Shown piece by piece: positions 63,959 through 64,000 of a stretch of DNA of 64,000 nt (the first letter of the stretch is position 1; the number at the start of each line of letters is the position of its first letter). The DNA comes from an uncultured bacterium (GTDB lineage Bacteria > Bacillota_I > Bacilli_A > Acholeplasmatales > Anaeroplasmataceae). The notes beneath the pieces are model-generated. The model saw nothing but the letters and a program-made list of their open reading frames with translations, ran no database searches and was not told where the DNA came from. The translations under genes and the position numbers were made by a program. The stretch is from the NCBI GenBank assembly GCA_949293265.1, contig CASFCK010000001.1, positions 122,254-186,253 on the forward strand, in the 5' to 3' direction.

Positions 63959-64000
63959 CTTAAAGCTATAAACAAAAAGTATTAAAACTTTAAATTTTAA

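Overview
The window is a low-GC, gene-dense chromosomal segment of an anaerobic Bacillota, most likely a gut-type Bacilli lineage near RF39, Acholeplasmatales or Erysipelotrichales. The evidence is the rplU-prp-rpmA-obg order with an N-terminally extended L27, a ParE/ParC pair, a UPF0154 protein, strong AGGAGG ribosome binding sites, many lipobox proteins and several oxygen- or iron-sulfur-related proteins (flavodiiron protein, ferredoxins, double rubredoxin). TGA is used as a stop (for example at 45313-45315 and 25028-25030) and Trp is TGG, so the standard bacterial code applies, not the Mycoplasma code. I see no rRNA, tRNA, CRISPR, insertion sequence or prophage.

Positions 1-18454 are a starch/maltodextrin region. 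The minus strand carries malQ, maltodextrin phosphorylase, a HAD hydrolase with a non-canonical start, malE-malF-malG, a lipoprotein alpha-amylase, a very long MalK-like ATPase, two small lipoproteins, a lipoprotein pullulanase and a partial lipoprotein with a starch-binding module. A LacI-family regulator is divergent, behind an intergenic region full of palindromes and a structured leader. Surface amylase and pullulanase would cut starch, MalEFGK would import dextrins, and MalQ plus the phosphorylase would degrade them.

Positions 18455-21760 hold a decayed stretch and a two-gene lipoprotein unit: a papain-like cysteine peptidase and an unknown partner. Positions 21801-32477 hold a sugar/xyloside locus: beta-phosphoglucomutase, esterase, a NagZ-like GH3 enzyme and a ribose-type ABC importer, facing a divergent AraC-GH39 fusion regulator. 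Positions 32521-36527 are potABCD (polyamine uptake). Positions 36724-43289 are a hexuronate/2-keto-3-deoxygluconate operon (kduD, kduI, isomerase-like protein, aldo-keto reductase, two PfkB kinases, a YhcH protein, KDPG aldolase), with a divergent PTS IIC-like permease at 43566. Positions 44743-45515 are a small XRE regulator module with clear palindromic operators.

From 45539 to the end the content is mostly housekeeping: obg, ribosomal proteins L27 and L21 with Prp, a DUF697-type protein, a MATE pump, parC/parE, plsY, a ferredoxin, a flavodiiron protein, an M28 peptidase, radC, groESL under a degenerate CIRCE element, and a ferredoxin/double-rubredoxin pair. Most transcription units have recognisable sigma-A promoters and hairpin terminators. 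An AAACGTTTT-centred LacI/CcpA-type motif recurs at the sugar and polyamine promoters, which suggests shared catabolite control. The most unusual items are the MalK-like protein with a roughly 465-residue extension, the structured malR leader, the ATA-start HAD gene, the peptidase lipoprotein pair and the CIRCE variant.
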